From: Struthidea cinerea
Taxonomy: Eukaryota > Chordata > Aves > Passeriformes > Corcoracidae
Direction: 5' to 3'
Assembly: GCA_013397865.1 (NCBI GenBank)
Contig: VZTI01001123.1
Location: 304,994 to 368,993 of the forward strand
Length of the DNA: 64,000 nt
Each line of letters opens with the position of its first letter. Position 1 is the first letter of the stretch. The position numbers were made by a program, and so were the translations under genes. Positions 63,011-64,000 of the stretch are shown here, piece after piece. The notes beneath the pieces are model-generated. The model made no database searches. It saw nothing but the letters and a program-made list of their open reading frames with translations, and was not told the DNA's origin.

Positions 63011-63050
63011 AAAAAAAAAAAAAAAAAAAAAGAAAGAAAAAAAAACAAAA
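63011..63050. repeat. Poly(A) tract with G/C interruptions
   Basis: Twenty-one A residues followed by gaaagaaaaa-type text. No clear retrocopy body lies directly upstream and no AATAAA is near, so it is treated as simple sequence. Confidence 0.85.
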
Positions 63051-63366
63051 CCAACAGTAGAATTAGTCTTTTATGCATTATTGTTGTCCTGCTTCCTTTT
63101 AGAGGAAAGGCAGACCTTTCCCACATAAAGATAACGTGCCTCTACTGCTTGGAAAACCACCCCATAACAATGCTAACAATTCCTTAAATGCCAGAATTAT
63201 GTAGTTAAGGCTGACTGGAACTAAACCCGCATTTCCTTATGTCAACTGCCCTGTTAAGAATACACAGGCTTGCAAGGGGAAACTAGTCAAAAAATGTTAC
63301 CTTATTCAGAAGTTCTCTTTATTCCTTGATCTACTGCTTGTCAAGAGAGCGGATCTCACAAGTGGA

Positions 63367-63950
63367 GTGAAGACTGGCAGACACCTTGGCCACAGACACC
63401 ACAAAGTGATCAAGTTTAAAATCTCTCTTGACAGGAGGAAAAGTGCCAGCAAACCCTCAGCTCTGGACACGAGGAGAGCAGACTTCAGGCTGCTCAGGGA
63501 ATTAGTAATCAGGTTCCCGGGGGAAAATGTTTTTGCAGGCGTTGGCACCCATCAGTACTGGTCACTTCTTAAACATCACCTCCTAAGAGCCATACCCAAA
63601 TGTCACCAATTTAGCTGGAGAGGCAGAAAACCAGCTTGGCTGAGCAAGAATTTTCTCTTGGAAATAAGGCAAAAAAGGAAAGTATATGCCCAGTGGAAGC
63701 AAGGTCAAGTGACACAAGAAGAACAGAGAGATGCTGCTTTCCACTGTAGGGAGAAAATTCATGTGGCCAAAGCTCAGCTGAAGTTGAAGCTGACAGAACT
63801 GTGGGGAACAGTAAAAACAGTTCTTTCAAATATATTAGTGGCAATAGGCAGTGTAAAGTAACATCAGCCCATTACAGGATGAGGATGGTCACCTCACAAA
63901 CAGGGACATGGACAATGCAGAGGTATGTAATGCATTCTTTGCCTCCCGTC
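63367..63950 (+). pseudogene. CR1 ORF2 remnant (endonuclease-RT linker), frameshifted
   Basis: The first open piece (63367-63861, 164 codons) contains KFKISLDRRKSASKPSALDT, RGRKPAWLSKNFLLE and HCREKIHVAKAQLKLKLTEL, all from the CR1 region before the RT domain. It then hits a stop. The continuation DEDGHLTNRDMDNAE...NAFFAS lies one base out of frame from 63878, so at least one frameshift separates the parts. The RT domain itself would lie beyond the window. Confidence 0.88.
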
Positions 63951-64000
63951 TTCAACAGAGATGGACTGTTCTGGGTTAGGTTTCTCAGGGAATTTCTTCC
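63367..64000 (+). mobile_element. CR1 LINE ORF2 middle section (continues beyond window)
   Basis: A sense-strand CR1 fragment covering the linker between endonuclease and reverse transcriptase and running off the right edge. The DNA encodes phrases typical of CR1 ORF2, ending with a NAFFAS-type motif at 63929-63946. The left end is near 63390; whether it is a truncation or decay cannot be told. It is probably a separate, better preserved copy than that at position 1. Confidence 0.9.

Larger units (their letters stand above)
59471..63366. other. Unique sequence, no gene seen
   Basis: About 3.9 kb without supported genes. A C-rich stretch lies at 62300-62460. ORFs up to 127 codons (59446-59829) have no domain. 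Confidence 0.55.

Noticed and set aside
63011..63050. Poly(A) tail of a processed pseudogene
   Set aside because: No coding-like body or AATAAA lies upstream and no flanking duplication is visible.
63367..63861. 164-codon plus-strand ORF as a host gene
   Set aside because: The peptide matches the CR1 ORF2 linker region, and the motif continues in another frame downstream.

Overview
This window looks like vertebrate nuclear DNA, most likely from a bird and perhaps a songbird. Three things point there. First, fragments of the CR1 LINE family recur on both strands, several ending in the ATTCTRTG-type 3' terminus. Second, there are solo long terminal repeats (LTRs) of endogenous retroviruses of ERVL-like and ERVK-like type. 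Third, the background is AT-rich, non-coding and intron-poor in appearance. The songbird suggestion rests on my recollection of the ERVL-type LTR at about 12.7-13.26 kb and is an inference. I found no host protein-coding gene, tRNA, rRNA or CRISPR array that I can support. Apart from CR1 remnants, the ORFs are short, overlap on both strands and show no recognisable domains. The window reads as a gene desert or as the inside of a very long intron.

Layout: 1-1046 is a plus-strand CR1 3' fragment with a broken reverse transcriptase. 3.66-4.09 kb holds three minus-strand CR1 3' ends close together. 9.03-9.41 kb is a CpG-containing LTR-like block followed by a T/C-rich tract. 12.68-13.26 kb is an ERVL-like solo LTR with a duplicated 5' segment. 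18.8-19.3 kb is an unclassified segment with a 141-codon ORF. 29.18-30.09 kb is a minus-strand CR1 reverse-transcriptase remnant. 31.64-31.95 kb is a purine tetranucleotide tract broken by a 231-base assembly gap. 34.442-34.945 kb is a CpG-rich LTR flanked by an apparent 6-bp target-site duplication. 36.24-36.46 kb is a possible ancient CR1/L3-like fragment. 37.75-37.80 kb is a (TCAC)n array. 42.56-42.80 kb is a CR1 3' end, and 43.16-43.37 kb a short LTR. 54.41-54.67 kb is another CR1 3' end. From 63.37 kb a CR1 ORF2 middle section runs off the window end.

Between these lie long unique AT-rich stretches. Some carry clusters of homeodomain-type TAATTA cores, perfect short palindromes or retained CpGs, and I flag them as candidate conserved non-coding elements or enhancers. 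Sequence conservation cannot be judged from one genome, so these are hypotheses. Two exon-like segments (27491-27650 and 49548-49591) have good splice signals and might belong to a long non-coding RNA. I saw nothing that supports a new multi-gene biological system. The most interesting items are the LTRs as possible regulatory insertions, the unresolved purine tract, and the candidate regulatory blocks near 16.7, 20.9, 24.2, 38.6 and 59 kb.
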